From Ruminococcus difficilis (GTDB taxonomy: Bacteria; Bacillota_A; Clostridia; Oscillospirales; Acutalibacteraceae), in contig NZ_JAEQMG010000104.1 in assembly GCF_016680995.1 (NCBI RefSeq), positions 1 to 27,058 on the forward strand: a DNA stretch of 27,058 bases, in the 5' to 3' direction. Position 1 is the first letter of the stretch, and each line of letters opens with the position of its first letter. This document shows positions 15,694 to 23,905 of this stretch, one piece after another. The notes below the pieces were generated by a model. It was given only the letters and a program-made list of their open reading frames with translations. It was not told the DNA's origin and did no database searches. A program made the translations under genes and the position numbers.

Positions 15694-16902
15694 ATGAGTT
15701 TGATTGTTCAGAAATTCGGCGGTACATCCGTTGCCAATGCCGAGAGAGTCATGAACGTGGCGAAGATCGTTACAGATACCTTTGCCAAGGGCAACGACGT
15801 TGTCGTTGTTGTTTCGGCGCAGGGCGACTTCACCGACGTACTGGTTGACAAACAAATGGAAATCAACCCCAGAGCCTCCAAGCGTGAGCAGGATATGCTT
15901 CTCGCTGCAGGCGAGCAGATTTCCATCGCGCTGCTCGCGATGGCGATCGAGAAGCTCGGCTATCACGCCACCTCGCTGCTCGGCTGGCAGGCTGGTTTTC
16001 AGACCTCTTCCGCCCACACCAACGCCAGAATCAAGAGAGTGGATCCCTCCAGAATCCGCGCAGCGATCGACAGACACAACATCGTCATCGTAGCCGGCTT
16101 CCAGGGACTGTCCAGATTCGGCGACGTCACCACCCTCGGCAGAGGCGGTTCCGACACCTCTGCGGTAGCGATCGCGGCTGCTATGCACGCGGATCTCTGC
16201 CAGATCTACACGGACGTTGAAGGCGTATTCACCGCCGACCCGCGCAAGGTTCCCAACGCGAGAAAGCTCGACGAGATTTCCTATGACGAAATGCTCGAGC
16301 TTGCGACCCTCGGCGCGCAGGTGCTCAACAACCGTTCCGTAGAAATGGCTAAAAAATACAACATCGAGCTTGAGGTGCTTTCATCACTCACACACGCACC
16401 CGGCACTATCGTAAAGGAGAGAACAAAAGCAATGGAAAAAATGTTAATCAGCGGCGTCGCTAAAGATACAGAAATCGCAAGAGTCTCGGTAACAGGCGTT
16501 CCCAATATTCCCGGTATCGCGTTCAAGATGTTCTCCAGACTTTCCAAAAAGGACATCAACGTCGACATCATTCTCCAGTCCATCGGTCACGACGGCAAGA
16601 AGGACATCAGCTTCACCGTCGCCAAGAACAGAGGTCAGGACGCGGTTGACGCGCTCAAGGACTACATGACCGACCACGGCGCTGACGAGATCCTGCTCGA
16701 CACCAATGTTGCCAAAATTTCCATCGTCGGCGCGGGCATGGAGAGCCACGCGGGCGTTGCCACCAAGATGTTCGAAGCGCTCTATGACGCGCAAATCAAC
16801 ATCCACATGATCTCCACCTCCGAAATCAAGATCTCCGTCCTGATCAACGCCGACGACGCCGACAAGGCTGTCAAGGCGATCCACGACAAGTTCTTTGACT
16901 GA
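15694..16902 (+). CDS. lysC: aspartate kinase
   Basis: Aspartokinase phosphorylates aspartate at the head of the lysine, diaminopimelate, threonine and methionine pathways. The 402-residue protein has the kinase signature KFGGTS (7-12), then LGRGGSDTSAVA near 150 and YTDVEGVFTADPR near 172. Two ACT domains follow: one begins near residue 247 (ISGVAKDTEIARVSVTG) and one near 325 (VAKISIVGAGMESHAGVATK). The size and order match the monofunctional, Bacillus LysC-like class with feedback control by an amino acid end product. ATG 15694 is chosen for its conserved N-terminus and AAGGAG ten bases upstream; a TTG two codons earlier is also possible. I saw no lysine riboswitch in the leader. A terminator follows the stop. 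Confidence 0.94.
   Translation: MSLIVQKFGGTSVANAERVMNVAKIVTDTFAKGNDVVVVVSAQGDFTDVLVDKQMEINPRASKREQDMLLAAGEQISIALLAMAIEKLGYHATSLLGWQAGFQTSSAHTNARIKRVDPSRIRAAIDRHNIVIVAGFQGLSRFGDVTTLGRGGSDTSAVAIAAAMHADLCQIYTDVEGVFTADPRKVPNARKLDEISYDEMLELATLGAQVLNNRSVEMAKKYNIELEVLSSLTHAPGTIVKERTKAMEKMLISGVAKDTEIARVSVTGVPNIPGIAFKMFSRLSKKDINVDIILQSIGHDGKKDISFTVAKNRGQDAVDALKDYMTDHGADEILLDTNVAKISIVGAGMESHAGVATKMFEALYDAQINIHMISTSEIKISVLINADDADKAVKAIHDKFFD
16413..16434 (+). promoter_or_regulatory. candidate internal ribosome site and start for a separate ACT (beta) subunit of aspartokinase
   Basis: Inside lysC, AAAGGAGA (16413-16420) lies 11 bases before an in-frame ATG (16432), followed by another in-frame ATG at 16441. 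The surrounding codons are unusually A-rich, which would keep the mRNA open. A product from here would be about 156 residues and hold just the two ACT domains. Bacillus subtilis aspartokinase II is known to make its beta subunit from such an in-frame internal start. Confidence 0.5.
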
Positions 16903-16919
16903 TATCATCCGACTGCATA

Positions 16920-16950
16920 AACCGCGCCTTGAGCGCGGTTTTTCTTTTTT
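16920..16950 (+). terminator. rho-independent terminator of lysC
   Basis: AACCGCGC (16920-16927), loop CTTGA, GCGCGGTT (16933-16940), then TTCTTTTTT. A perfect 8-bp GC-rich stem and T-run end the lysC transcript 17 bases after its stop codon. Confidence 0.92.
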
Positions 16951-17081
16951 CGGACGCTTCTGAATCCGTTTCCTCCTTCGCTGAGTGCGGATAGATGAAA
17001 AAAATGACTAATAGCAGCCAAAAGATGTCATCAAATCGCTAAAAAGCTTCATTTTTGAAAACAATATTAATAAAATTTCTC

Positions 17082-17110
17082 TTGCTTTTTCAGCTATTTC
17101 GTGATATATT
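17082..17110 (+). promoter_or_regulatory. promoter of the sugar ABC transporter operon
   Basis: TTGCTT (17082-17087) and TATATT (17105-17110) are separated by 17 bases, and a TGA directly before TATATT adds an extended -10. The start site should be near 17117. The 130 bases between the lysC terminator and this promoter are AT-rich and show no clear catabolite-response (cre) palindrome. Confidence 0.75.
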
Positions 17111-17120
17111 ATTTACGAGA

Positions 17121-17140
17121 GAGAGGTGATTCTGCCTCTC
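17121..17140 (+). promoter_or_regulatory. inverted repeat at the transporter transcription start, possible operator
   Basis: GAGAGG (17121-17126) and CCTCTC (17135-17140) are inverted copies eight bases apart, just beyond the predicted start site. Their position fits a repressor site or an early leader stem. No regulator gene is adjacent, so the assignment is tentative. Confidence 0.35.
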
Positions 17141-17191
17141 GCGCACATATCCGGCGCATTACGGATAAATATTTTAGAAAAGGTGATTAAC

Positions 17192-18550
17192 GTGAAAAAA
17201 GAAATCTTCAAAAGAGTAGCCGCCGTTTCGATGGCTACCCTGATGGCGGGCGCTGTTTTCGCAGGCTGCGGCAACAACGCTTCATCCTCCTCAACTGACA
17301 GCAAGACCGACAGCAGCGCAGCTAGCTCCGACACCAAGTCAACCGGAACCGGAAAGGTTTACTGGCTGAACTTCAAGCCCGAAATCGACGAGACACTCCA
17401 GGAGCTCGCTAAGACCTACACCGAAAAGACCGGCGTTGACGTAAAGGTTACAACCGCCGCTTCCGGTACATACTTTCAGACCCTTACCTCTGAGATGGAC
17501 AAGTCCAATCCTCCTACACTCTTTGTTATCGGTAACCAGCAGGGTGTAAAGGACTGGGGCGACTATGCTCTTGACCTCAAGGACACCGCTATTGCCAAGG
17601 AACTCAGCACTGACGCTTACAACCTCACAGACGAAAACGGCAAGCTCGTTTCCATCGGTTACTGCTATGAGTGCTACGGCATCATCGCGAACCCCGAGCT
17701 GGTCGAAAAAGCCGGCTACAAGATGGACGACATCAAAAACTTTGAAGGCCTGAAGAAGGTTGCCGAGGGTATCCACAGCAAGGCAGACGAACTCGGCTTT
17801 GATGCATTCTCATCCTCCGATATGGACGATTCTTCTTCCTGGAGATTCACCGGCCACATGGCTAACCTCGAGTACTTCTACGAGGAGAAGGCTGCAGGCA
17901 AAACTTGGACAGAGTGCCCTGCTACCATCACCGGCGAGTTCATGCCCAACTTCAAGAACCTCTATGATCTCTGCATCAACAACAGCCTCACCGATCCTAA
18001 GGATCTCGCAACAGGCGGTCACGACGCTGAGAACGAGTTCAAGACTCAGAAGGCTGCGTTCTTTGTAAACGGCTCCTGGGAGTATGCTGCTGTTTCCGAA
18101 GCAGTTCCCAAGGCTACCATGATCCCCTACTACTGCGGTGTTGACGGCGAAGAAAAGGCCGGTCTGAACTGCGGTACAGAAAACTGCTGGGCAGTTAACT
18201 CCAAGGTTTCCGAGGACGATCAGAAGGCTACTATCGACTTCATGGTATGGCTCGTTTCCGACGCTGACGCTTCCAAGAAGATGGTTGACCAGCTCGGCAT
18301 TATGCCCTACAAGAACGCTCCCAAGTCTTCCAACGGCTTCCTCAACGACGCTGACACCTACACCAACAACGGCTGCTACGTAATGGATTGGGCTACCAAC
18401 TATCAGCCCAATGTTGACGAGTACCGTGCTGCTCTCGTATCTGCACTCAACGCTTACAACGCTGATCAGAGCGACGCAAACTGGGATGCTGTCAAGAGCG
18501 CTTTCGTAGACGGCTGGGCTACTCAGTACAAGGCTGCCAACGCACAGTAA
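17192..18550 (+). CDS. sugar ABC transporter substrate-binding lipoprotein
   Basis: A 452-residue solute-binding protein of the MalE-like cluster that includes sugar and oligosaccharide binders. The start is a GTG at 17192, chosen because AAAGGTGA lies six bases upstream and because it opens directly into a lipoprotein signal (VKKEIFKRVAA, hydrophobic core, lipobox FAGC). A Ser/Thr/Asp-rich spacer follows (about 34-57). The mature part shows the usual features: VYWLNFKPEIDETLQELAKT, NPPTLFVIGNQQGVKDW, a Tyr/Cys-rich stretch IGYCYECYGIIANPELVEKAG, AAFFVNGSWEY, and NCWAVNSKVSEDDQKATIDF. Its setting beside an alpha-amylase suggests maltodextrin as the ligand, but the ligand cannot be read from sequence alone. 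The two permease genes follow after an intercistronic hairpin. Confidence 0.9.
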   Translation: MKKEIFKRVAAVSMATLMAGAVFAGCGNNASSSSTDSKTDSSAASSDTKSTGTGKVYWLNFKPEIDETLQELAKTYTEKTGVDVKVTTAASGTYFQTLTSEMDKSNPPTLFVIGNQQGVKDWGDYALDLKDTAIAKELSTDAYNLTDENGKLVSIGYCYECYGIIANPELVEKAGYKMDDIKNFEGLKKVAEGIHSKADELGFDAFSSSDMDDSSSWRFTGHMANLEYFYEEKAAGKTWTECPATITGEFMPNFKNLYDLCINNSLTDPKDLATGGHDAENEFKTQKAAFFVNGSWEYAAVSEAVPKATMIPYYCGVDGEEKAGLNCGTENCWAVNSKVSEDDQKATIDFMVWLVSDADASKKMVDQLGIMPYKNAPKSSNGFLNDADTYTNNGCYVMDWATNYQPNVDEYRAALVSALNAYNADQSDANWDAVKSAFVDGWATQYKAANAQ

Positions 18551-18574
18551 TTTCATTCAAAGATAACATCTGGC

Positions 18575-18613
18575 GGAGGTGGGTGGAGTAATCCACTCAT
18601 CTCCTATCTTTTT
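18575..18613 (+). terminator. intercistronic hairpin (attenuator) between binding protein and permeases
   Basis: GGAGGTGGGTGGA (18575-18587) pairs with TCCACTCATCTCC (18592-18604) around a 4-base loop. Both departures from Watson-Crick pairing are G-U. A T-rich run (TATCTTTTTC) follows. Such a partial terminator, also protective against 3' decay, would let the binding protein be made in excess over the permeases. Confidence 0.7.
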
Positions 18614-18641
18614 CACTCTTACAAGGTAAGGAGATGATTTT

Positions 18642-19544
18642 TTGGAGAAGAGAAAACCGAAGCTCAAGATTTTCAAGAACCCGATCCGCCGTTGGGGCTG
18701 GCTGTTTTTAGGTCCCATGGCTGCCGCGTTTATCATCGGTTTTGTATGGCCTTTCATACAGGGTATCTACCTCTCGATGTGTCAGTTCAAAACCATTTCC
18801 AATGCAAAATTTATCGGATTTAGCAACTATGTCAAGGCAATTACCGACCCCAGTTTCCTGCATTCCTTCTGGTACACGGCTCTCTTTGCCATTGTCAGCC
18901 TTGTGTTGATCAACGTGCTGGCGTTTACCGTCGCGTACTTCCTCACGCAGGGAATCAAGGGCAGCAACCTGTTCCGTACCGTATTCTTTATGCCGAACCT
19001 GATCGGCGGTATCGTCCTCGGCTACATCTGGTCGATGATCTTTGACGGTATCCTTACGCACTTCGGCACATCGATTCTGATGGATTCCACGTTTGGCTTC
19101 TGGGGACTGATCATCCTCATGTGCTGGCAGCAGGTCGGTTACATGATGATCATCTACATTGCGGGACTGCAGGCGGTTCCCGAAGATATTCTGGAAGCCG
19201 CCAAGATCGACGGCGCTACAAAGACGCAGACTCTTTTCCGCGTTATCATTCCGAATGTCATGCCGTCCATCACCATCTGCACCTTCCTGAGCCTGACCAA
19301 CGGCTTCAAGCTCTTTGACCAGAACCTCGCCCTCACAGGCGGTCAGCCGTTCATCATTCAGCCTGACGGCTCATCCATCAAGACAACAGAAATGCTCGCG
19401 CTGAACATCTTCAACACCTTCTACGGCTCCAACAGCGCATCCTCCGGACAGGCACAGGCTAAGGCTGTTCTGTTCTTCATTCTGGTTGCGTCGATCGGTC
19501 TGATTCAGCTCGGCATCACAAGAAAGAGGGAGGTACAACAGTAA
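18642..19544 (+). CDS. sugar ABC transporter permease (MalF-type)
   Basis: A 300-residue inner permease subunit with about six membrane helices and the conserved cytoplasmic EAA loop (about residues 185-206: EAAKIDGATKTQTLFRVIIP) that contacts the ATPase. The start is a TTG at 18642: TAAGGAG lies eight bases upstream, and the nearby ATG at 18634 is in the wrong frame. A non-ATG start may keep expression below that of the binding protein. It pairs with the following gene, whose ATG overlaps this stop in a TAATG junction. No ATPase gene is in the operon. Confidence 0.9.
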   Translation: MEKRKPKLKIFKNPIRRWGWLFLGPMAAAFIIGFVWPFIQGIYLSMCQFKTISNAKFIGFSNYVKAITDPSFLHSFWYTALFAIVSLVLINVLAFTVAYFLTQGIKGSNLFRTVFFMPNLIGGIVLGYIWSMIFDGILTHFGTSILMDSTFGFWGLIILMCWQQVGYMMIIYIAGLQAVPEDILEAAKIDGATKTQTLFRVIIPNVMPSITICTFLSLTNGFKLFDQNLALTGGQPFIIQPDGSSIKTTEMLALNIFNTFYGSNSASSGQAQAKAVLFFILVASIGLIQLGITRKREVQQ

Positions 19545-20416
19545 TGAGCAGATTACCTTCAAAAGAGCAGTCGCTGGCTGCCGAAAAGAGAAGAAAGACG
19601 ATTCTCTCGGTGGTACTGGCGTGCGTTTGTATCATTTACGTGCTCCCCGTACTTTCCGTTGTCATCAACTCTTTCAAGCTCAACACCTTCGTCAAGACTG
19701 ACACCTTCGCGCTTCCGACAGGCGACATGTGGGCAGGCTTCAACAACTTCATCAAGGGCATGACCTTCGGTAACTATCCGTTCGTCAAGTCGGTGCTTTT
19801 CAGCCTTTTGATCACGGTTGTTTCCACCTTCCTGATTCTGCTGTTCACCTCGATGGCAGCATGGTACATCGCGAGAGTCAACTCTCTCTTTTGCAAAATT
19901 TTCTACTTCCTCTGCGTTTTCTCCATGGTAGTACCCTTCCAGATGGTCATGTATCCTCTCTCCAAGACTGCGGACTCTCTCCATCTCAACACTCCCTGGA
20001 CGATTCCGATTGTTTATCTCGGTTTCGGTGCGGGACTCGCGATCTTTATGTTCGTCGGTTTCGTCAAATCCATTCCGATTTCAATTGAAGAGGCGGCTTC
20101 CATCGACGGCTGCGGTCCGATCAAAACCTATTTCCAGGTTGTACTTCCGATGCTCCGCCCGACGATGATCTCCGTCGGTATTCTCGAAATCATGTGGGTA
20201 TGGAACGACTATCTGCTTCCCTACCTCGTGCTCGACATCAACGAATACCGCACGATCCCGATTCACATTCAGTACCTCAAGGGCAGCTACGGCACCGTTG
20301 ACCTCGGTGCGACAATGGCGCTGATTCTACTCTCCATTATCCCCGTTATCGTATTCTATCTGATTTGTCAGAAGTACATCATCAAGGGTGTTGCCGCCGG
20401 CGCCGTCAAGGGTTAA
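19544..20416 (+). CDS. sugar ABC transporter permease (MalG-type)
   Basis: The second permease subunit, 290 residues, with six predicted membrane helices and the EAA loop at about 182-205 (EEAASIDGCGPIKTYFQVVLP). WVWNDYLLPYL near residue 220 and the C-terminal KYIIKGVAAGAVKG are typical of MalG-like permeases. It is translationally coupled to the preceding permease by a one-base overlap. The operon ends here: the following 380 bases hold an inverted 93-bp repeat copy, a strong terminator, and the amylase promoter. Because no ATPase is encoded, a shared MsmK/MalK-type ATPase elsewhere must power it (inference from the family). Confidence 0.9.
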   Translation: MSRLPSKEQSLAAEKRRKTILSVVLACVCIIYVLPVLSVVINSFKLNTFVKTDTFALPTGDMWAGFNNFIKGMTFGNYPFVKSVLFSLLITVVSTFLILLFTSMAAWYIARVNSLFCKIFYFLCVFSMVVPFQMVMYPLSKTADSLHLNTPWTIPIVYLGFGAGLAIFMFVGFVKSIPISIEEAASIDGCGPIKTYFQVVLPMLRPTMISVGILEIMWVWNDYLLPYLVLDINEYRTIPIHIQYLKGSYGTVDLGATMALILLSIIPVIVFYLICQKYIIKGVAAGAVKG

Positions 20417-20425
20417 TTCTTTTGA

Positions 20426-20518
20426 TTCGCGCACTAAGGGTTTGGTTGATTGGCTGCGTTTCGTTTACGCGGGATGTGTTCATCAGAATCTTACCAATCC
20501 CATTGCTTGAGGATAGGT
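20426..20518 (-). repeat. 93-bp dispersed repeat, copy B, inverted
   Basis: The reverse complement aligns gaplessly with 15575-15667 (67 of 93 by hand count, four conserved blocks with variable spacers). This copy starts ten bases after the permease stop and lies upstream of the operon's terminator, so it would be transcribed in antisense as part of the transporter 3' UTR. In the frame where copy A reads WDWSDIAEHFPRKRK, this copy has a stop after WDW but keeps EH, PRKR and the final NP plus TAG. Confidence 0.6.
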
Positions 20519-20549
20519 ATTTTGTTATTCCGTTCAATATCAAGCGTTC

Positions 20550-20587
20550 AGGCTGATTCGGTTTTGCCGTATCAGCCTTTCTTTTTT
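20550..20587 (+). terminator. rho-independent terminator of the ABC transporter operon
   Basis: AGGCTGAT (20550-20557) and ATCAGCCT (20571-20578) form a perfect outer stem with an inner CGG/CCG stem, followed by TTCTTTTTT. Confidence 0.9.
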
Positions 20588-20640
20588 ATCCTTTTATAAT
20601 TATGTTTCCAATCAGATTTTTCTCTGAATCTTTCTTTCCG

Positions 20641-20668
20641 AAATCCGCATTACCACTCGGATTTTTCG
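20641..20668 (+). terminator. secondary terminator-like hairpin
   Basis: AAATCCG (20641-20647) and CGGATTT (20658-20664) form a 7-bp stem with a 10-base loop, followed by TTCGTT. It is weaker than the terminator ~70 bases upstream and may be a backup that insulates the amylase promoter. Confidence 0.4.
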
Positions 20669-20713
20669 TTATTTCTACCAAAAAAATTGTTTATTCTTCG
20701 GACAAGTAGCCAG

Positions 20714-20741
20714 TTGTAATTTCCCCTCAAAAAAGTATAAT
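20714..20741 (+). promoter_or_regulatory. promoter of the alpha-amylase gene
   Basis: TTGTAA (20714-20719) and the consensus TATAAT (20736-20741) are separated by 16 bases. Transcription would start near 20748, giving a leader of ~50 bases. The amylase therefore appears to be transcribed separately from the transporter. Confidence 0.75.
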
Positions 20742-20747
20742 TAAAAT

Positions 20748-20763
20748 AGGTATGTTTATACCT
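20748..20763 (+). promoter_or_regulatory. perfect palindrome at the amylase start site, candidate operator
   Basis: AGGTATGTTTATACCT: two perfect 6-base inverted half-sites separated by four bases, placed at the predicted start of transcription. That is a classic repressor position. It does not match a cre consensus. No regulator gene lies nearby. Confidence 0.55.
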
Positions 20764-20797
20764 CGCATAGACATTTTTTAAGAAAGGAAGTTTTGAA

Positions 20798-23700
20798 ATG
20801 ACAAAAAAGACCGTATCCATTCTGCTGTGTCTGGCCTTGCTTGTCACGACCGTTGCGTTCTGCATCCCCGTAAACGCGGCAACCGTCAGTGACGCGACCG
20901 TCAGCTACAACAGAAAGAATCCCGTTTCCGCTCCTGACGATTTCAGCTGGGACAATGCCAATGTATATTTCCTGCTGACTGACCGTTTCTGCAACGGAAA
21001 CACCTCAAACGACCACTCCTACGGCAGAGCGACCGACGCGAACGGCAACGCCCTCAGCGGATGGCAGACCGCTCCGGGTACCTTCCACGGCGGCGACTTC
21101 GCAGGTATCACCAAGAAGATCAACGAGGGCTACTTCGACAACCTCGGCGTCAACGCCATCTGGCTGTCCGCTCCCTACGAGCAGATCCACGGCTACGTAA
21201 CCCCCGGTGAGCCGAACGACTTCGCTCACTACTCCTACCACGGCTACTACGTGCTCGACTACACCGAGCCCGACGCCAACTTCGGTACAAAGCAGGAGTT
21301 CCAGACGATGGTTGACACCGCTCACGCGCACGGCATCCGTGTCATCATGGATATCGTTATGAACCACGCGGGCTACAACACCATCAAGGACATGTTTGAA
21401 TTCAACTTCGGCTCCTTCAAGAACGAGTCCGCTGCAAAGTCCTACCTCTACAAGCTCACAGGCGTCAACTCTCTGCATGACACCGTTGACTACGCGAACG
21501 ACGCGACCACCTGGGGCAGATGGTGGGGCAACGACTGGATCCGTTCCGGTCTCCCCGGCTACAACGAAGGCGCGGGCGGCGACGAGCAGGGATGCCTCTC
21601 CGGTCTCCCCGACTTCCGCACCGAGCAGACAAAGAGCGTTTCGATTCCGCAGTTCCTGCAGACCAAGTGGCAGAGAGAAGGCACCCTCAGCTCCAAGCAG
21701 AGCAAGTACGGCAGCTCCAACACCGTAACGGGCTACATCTCCAGCTGGCTGGCTGAGTGGGTCGAGACCTACGGCGTAGACGGCTTCCGCTGCGACACCG
21801 CGAAGCACGTTGAGAAGGCTTCCTGGAAAACCCTCAAGACCAAGTGCGTGACCGCCCTCCAGAACTGGAGAAAGAACAACCCCTCCAAGGACGGCGCGGA
21901 CTGGGATGAGGACTTCTGGATGACAGGCGAGTGCTGGGGTTATGTTGAGGGCTACGGCTCCTACTACACCGACGGCGGCTTCGACTCCATGATCAGCTTC
22001 AAATACAAGAACGGCTCGGGTGTTCCCGGAATCGGCAGCATCGACGGCGCTTATTCGCACGCTGCTTCCTCCTACAACTCCCAGGCAAACTACAACCTCC
22101 TCACCTACATTTCCTCACACGACGACAACCTCGCGAGAAACGACCTGATGTATCAGGGCTCCGCATTCCTGCTTTATCCCGGCGGCATCCAGATCTACTA
22201 CGGCGACGAGAGCAACCGTCCGCTCGTTTCGGGCATTCCCTTTGACGGCGGCGGCGGCAGCGGTCACGCCCTGAGAAGCGACATGAACTTCAATCCCTCG
22301 GGCAACGACGCGGCGATCCTCGCGCACTGGCAGAAGGTCGGAAAGTTCCGTCACAACCACGTCGCGGTCGGCGCGGGCGACCATCAGAAGGTCAGCTCCA
22401 GCTCCGGCTACGCGTTCAGCAGAACCTATGACGACGGCATGACCACCGACGGCATCATCGCTGTTATCGGCGGTTCCGGTTCTGTATCCGTAGACGTCTC
22501 CTCCATCTGGGGCGACGGCGCCACTGTTACCAACGCATACGACGGCACCACCGCTGTTGTTTCGGGCGGCAAGGCCACCTTCACCGCAGGCGCGGCAGGC
22601 ACTATCCTGATCGAAGGTCCTCAGTCCTCCATCAGCATGAGCATCAAGGGAAGCTACCTCTTTGAGAACAGCCAGACCGTTTCCGTAACGCTGCGCGGCG
22701 CGGATTACGCGATGGTTTCCGTCAACGGCGGCAATGAGTTCCGCGTGACCGACGGTCAGACCTTCTCTATCGGCGAAGGCATCGAACCCGGCACCATCTT
22801 CGAGGTGAAGATGAGAGCCTCCAACGGCACCGACGAGCTTTCCAAGAGCTTCACCTTCAAGAAGAGAAATCCCGACGAAAAGGTTCTTATCTACTTTGAC
22901 GACAGCTCCTACAACTGGGGCGACCTCAAGGCATATGTCTATGACGAAAGCAGCACCCCCGTTGTCAAAAACGCTGCATGGCCGGGTGAAGCGATGCAGA
23001 AGGACTCCTCCACCGGCTACTATTACTACGAAGTGCCCGATGAACTCACCAACGGTCTGGTCATCTTCAGCGGCTCCAACGGCAGATATCCCGCTGACGG
23101 CGCAAAGGGTCTTGCGATCAATGAGACCACGATGATTTTCCGTGCGGGCAATAAGTGGGAGCCCTATGACGGCACCGATCCCACGCCTCCTCCGACTCAG
23201 GATCCGAGCACAGGCGTTACCGTTTACTTCAACGACAAGGCGTACAACTGGGGCAACCTGAAAGCGTACATCTACGATGAAAGCAACCCCTCCAATGTTA
23301 TCAAAAACGCTGCATGGCCGGGACTCCCGATGACTCTCGACAGCGCGACGGGCTACTACAAGATCTCCGTGCCCGACAACCTCAAGAACGGTCAGGTCAT
23401 CTTCAGCGGCTCCAACGGCAGATATCCTGCCGACAGTTTACCGGGTATGCAGATCGGCGGACAGAGCCACTTGTTTGACGCGAACTACTCATGGACGGTC
23501 TACAGTCCTCCGGTTCCGACGCAGCCTACTACCCAGAAGCCCACGCAGAAACCCACAGAGGCTCCTACCACCAAGCCGATCACCAAGAGACTTCTGATCG
23601 GCGACGTCAACATGGACGGTCAGGTCAACATTGTCGACGCGACAGCGATCCAGAGACACATCGTTGAACTCGTTGTGCTGACCGGCGACAACCTGATCGC

Positions 23701-23812
23701 GGCTGACACCAACGGCGACGGTTTTTACAACATCAAGGACGTTACCGCGATTCAGTACTACGCGGCATCCAACTCAGGGGGTGCAGCCAACTGCGGTAAA
23801 TACACTTCTTAA
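20798..23812 (+). CDS. extracellular alpha-amylase: GH13, two CBM26-like modules, dockerin
   Basis: A secreted starch-degrading enzyme of 1004 residues. In order: signal peptide (1 to ~27, ending VNA); GH13 catalytic domain with region I DIVMNH (Asn189, His190), region II GFRCDTAKHV (Arg331, nucleophile Asp333), acid/base Glu378 in TGECW, and region IV SSHDD (His441, Asp442); a beta-sandwich C domain; and an extra domain (~610-690). Two similar starch-binding modules follow (~694-787 and ~806-905), each with YNWG(D/N)LKAY(V/I)YDES, AAWPG and FSGSNGRYPAD, typical of CBM26. The protein ends with a Thr/Pro linker (~905-930) and a type I dockerin with two calcium loops (GDVNMDGQVNIVDAT and ADTNGDGFYNIKDVT). 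The dockerin should attach it to a cohesin on a scaffold or the cell surface. AAGGAAG precedes the ATG. It has its own promoter and terminator and follows a probable maltodextrin importer. Confidence 0.94.
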   Translation: MTKKTVSILLCLALLVTTVAFCIPVNAATVSDATVSYNRKNPVSAPDDFSWDNANVYFLLTDRFCNGNTSNDHSYGRATDANGNALSGWQTAPGTFHGGDFAGITKKINEGYFDNLGVNAIWLSAPYEQIHGYVTPGEPNDFAHYSYHGYYVLDYTEPDANFGTKQEFQTMVDTAHAHGIRVIMDIVMNHAGYNTIKDMFEFNFGSFKNESAAKSYLYKLTGVNSLHDTVDYANDATTWGRWWGNDWIRSGLPGYNEGAGGDEQGCLSGLPDFRTEQTKSVSIPQFLQTKWQREGTLSSKQSKYGSSNTVTGYISSWLAEWVETYGVDGFRCDTAKHVEKASWKTLKTKCVTALQNWRKNNPSKDGADWDEDFWMTGECWGYVEGYGSYYTDGGFDSMISFKYKNGSGVPGIGSIDGAYSHAASSYNSQANYNLLTYISSHDDNLARNDLMYQGSAFLLYPGGIQIYYGDESNRPLVSGIPFDGGGGSGHALRSDMNFNPSGNDAAILAHWQKVGKFRHNHVAVGAGDHQKVSSSSGYAFSRTYDDGMTTDGIIAVIGGSGSVSVDVSSIWGDGATVTNAYDGTTAVVSGGKATFTAGAAGTILIEGPQSSISMSIKGSYLFENSQTVSVTLRGADYAMVSVNGGNEFRVTDGQTFSIGEGIEPGTIFEVKMRASNGTDELSKSFTFKKRNPDEKVLIYFDDSSYNWGDLKAYVYDESSTPVVKNAAWPGEAMQKDSSTGYYYYEVPDELTNGLVIFSGSNGRYPADGAKGLAINETTMIFRAGNKWEPYDGTDPTPPPTQDPSTGVTVYFNDKAYNWGNLKAYIYDESNPSNVIKNAAWPGLPMTLDSATGYYKISVPDNLKNGQVIFSGSNGRYPADSLPGMQIGGQSHLFDANYSWTVYSPPVPTQPTTQKPTQKPTEAPTTKPITKRLLIGDVNMDGQVNIVDATAIQRHIVELVVLTGDNLIAADTNGDGFYNIKDVTAIQYYAASNSGGAANCGKYTS

Positions 23813-23823
23813 TCCAATTCACC

Positions 23824-23851
23824 AGGGGCTTGCTTCGCAAGCCCCTTTCTT
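23824..23851 (+). terminator. rho-independent terminator of the amylase gene
   Basis: AGGGGCTTGC (23824-23833), loop TTC, GCAAGCCCCT (23837-23846), then TTCTT. A perfect 10-bp stem 11 bases after the amylase stop. Confidence 0.93.
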
Positions 23852-23861
23852 ATTGGCACGG

Positions 23862-23891
23862 AAAAACGGCTCCCGATTTTGGGAGCCGTTT
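23862..23891 (-). terminator. rho-independent terminator of the lipid kinase operon
   Basis: AAACGGCTCCC (23864-23874) and GGGAGCCGTTT (23881-23891) form a perfect 11-bp stem. Read on the minus strand it ends in a T-run. It sits 14 bases after the kinase stop and back-to-back with the amylase terminator. Confidence 0.92.
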
Positions 23892-23905
23892 ACGATTCTC
23901 AAATA

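Noticed and set aside
17041..17081. Catabolite-response (cre) site before the sugar transporter
   Set aside because: TTGAAAACAATATT only superficially resembles the motif and lacks the central CG and the inverted right half.
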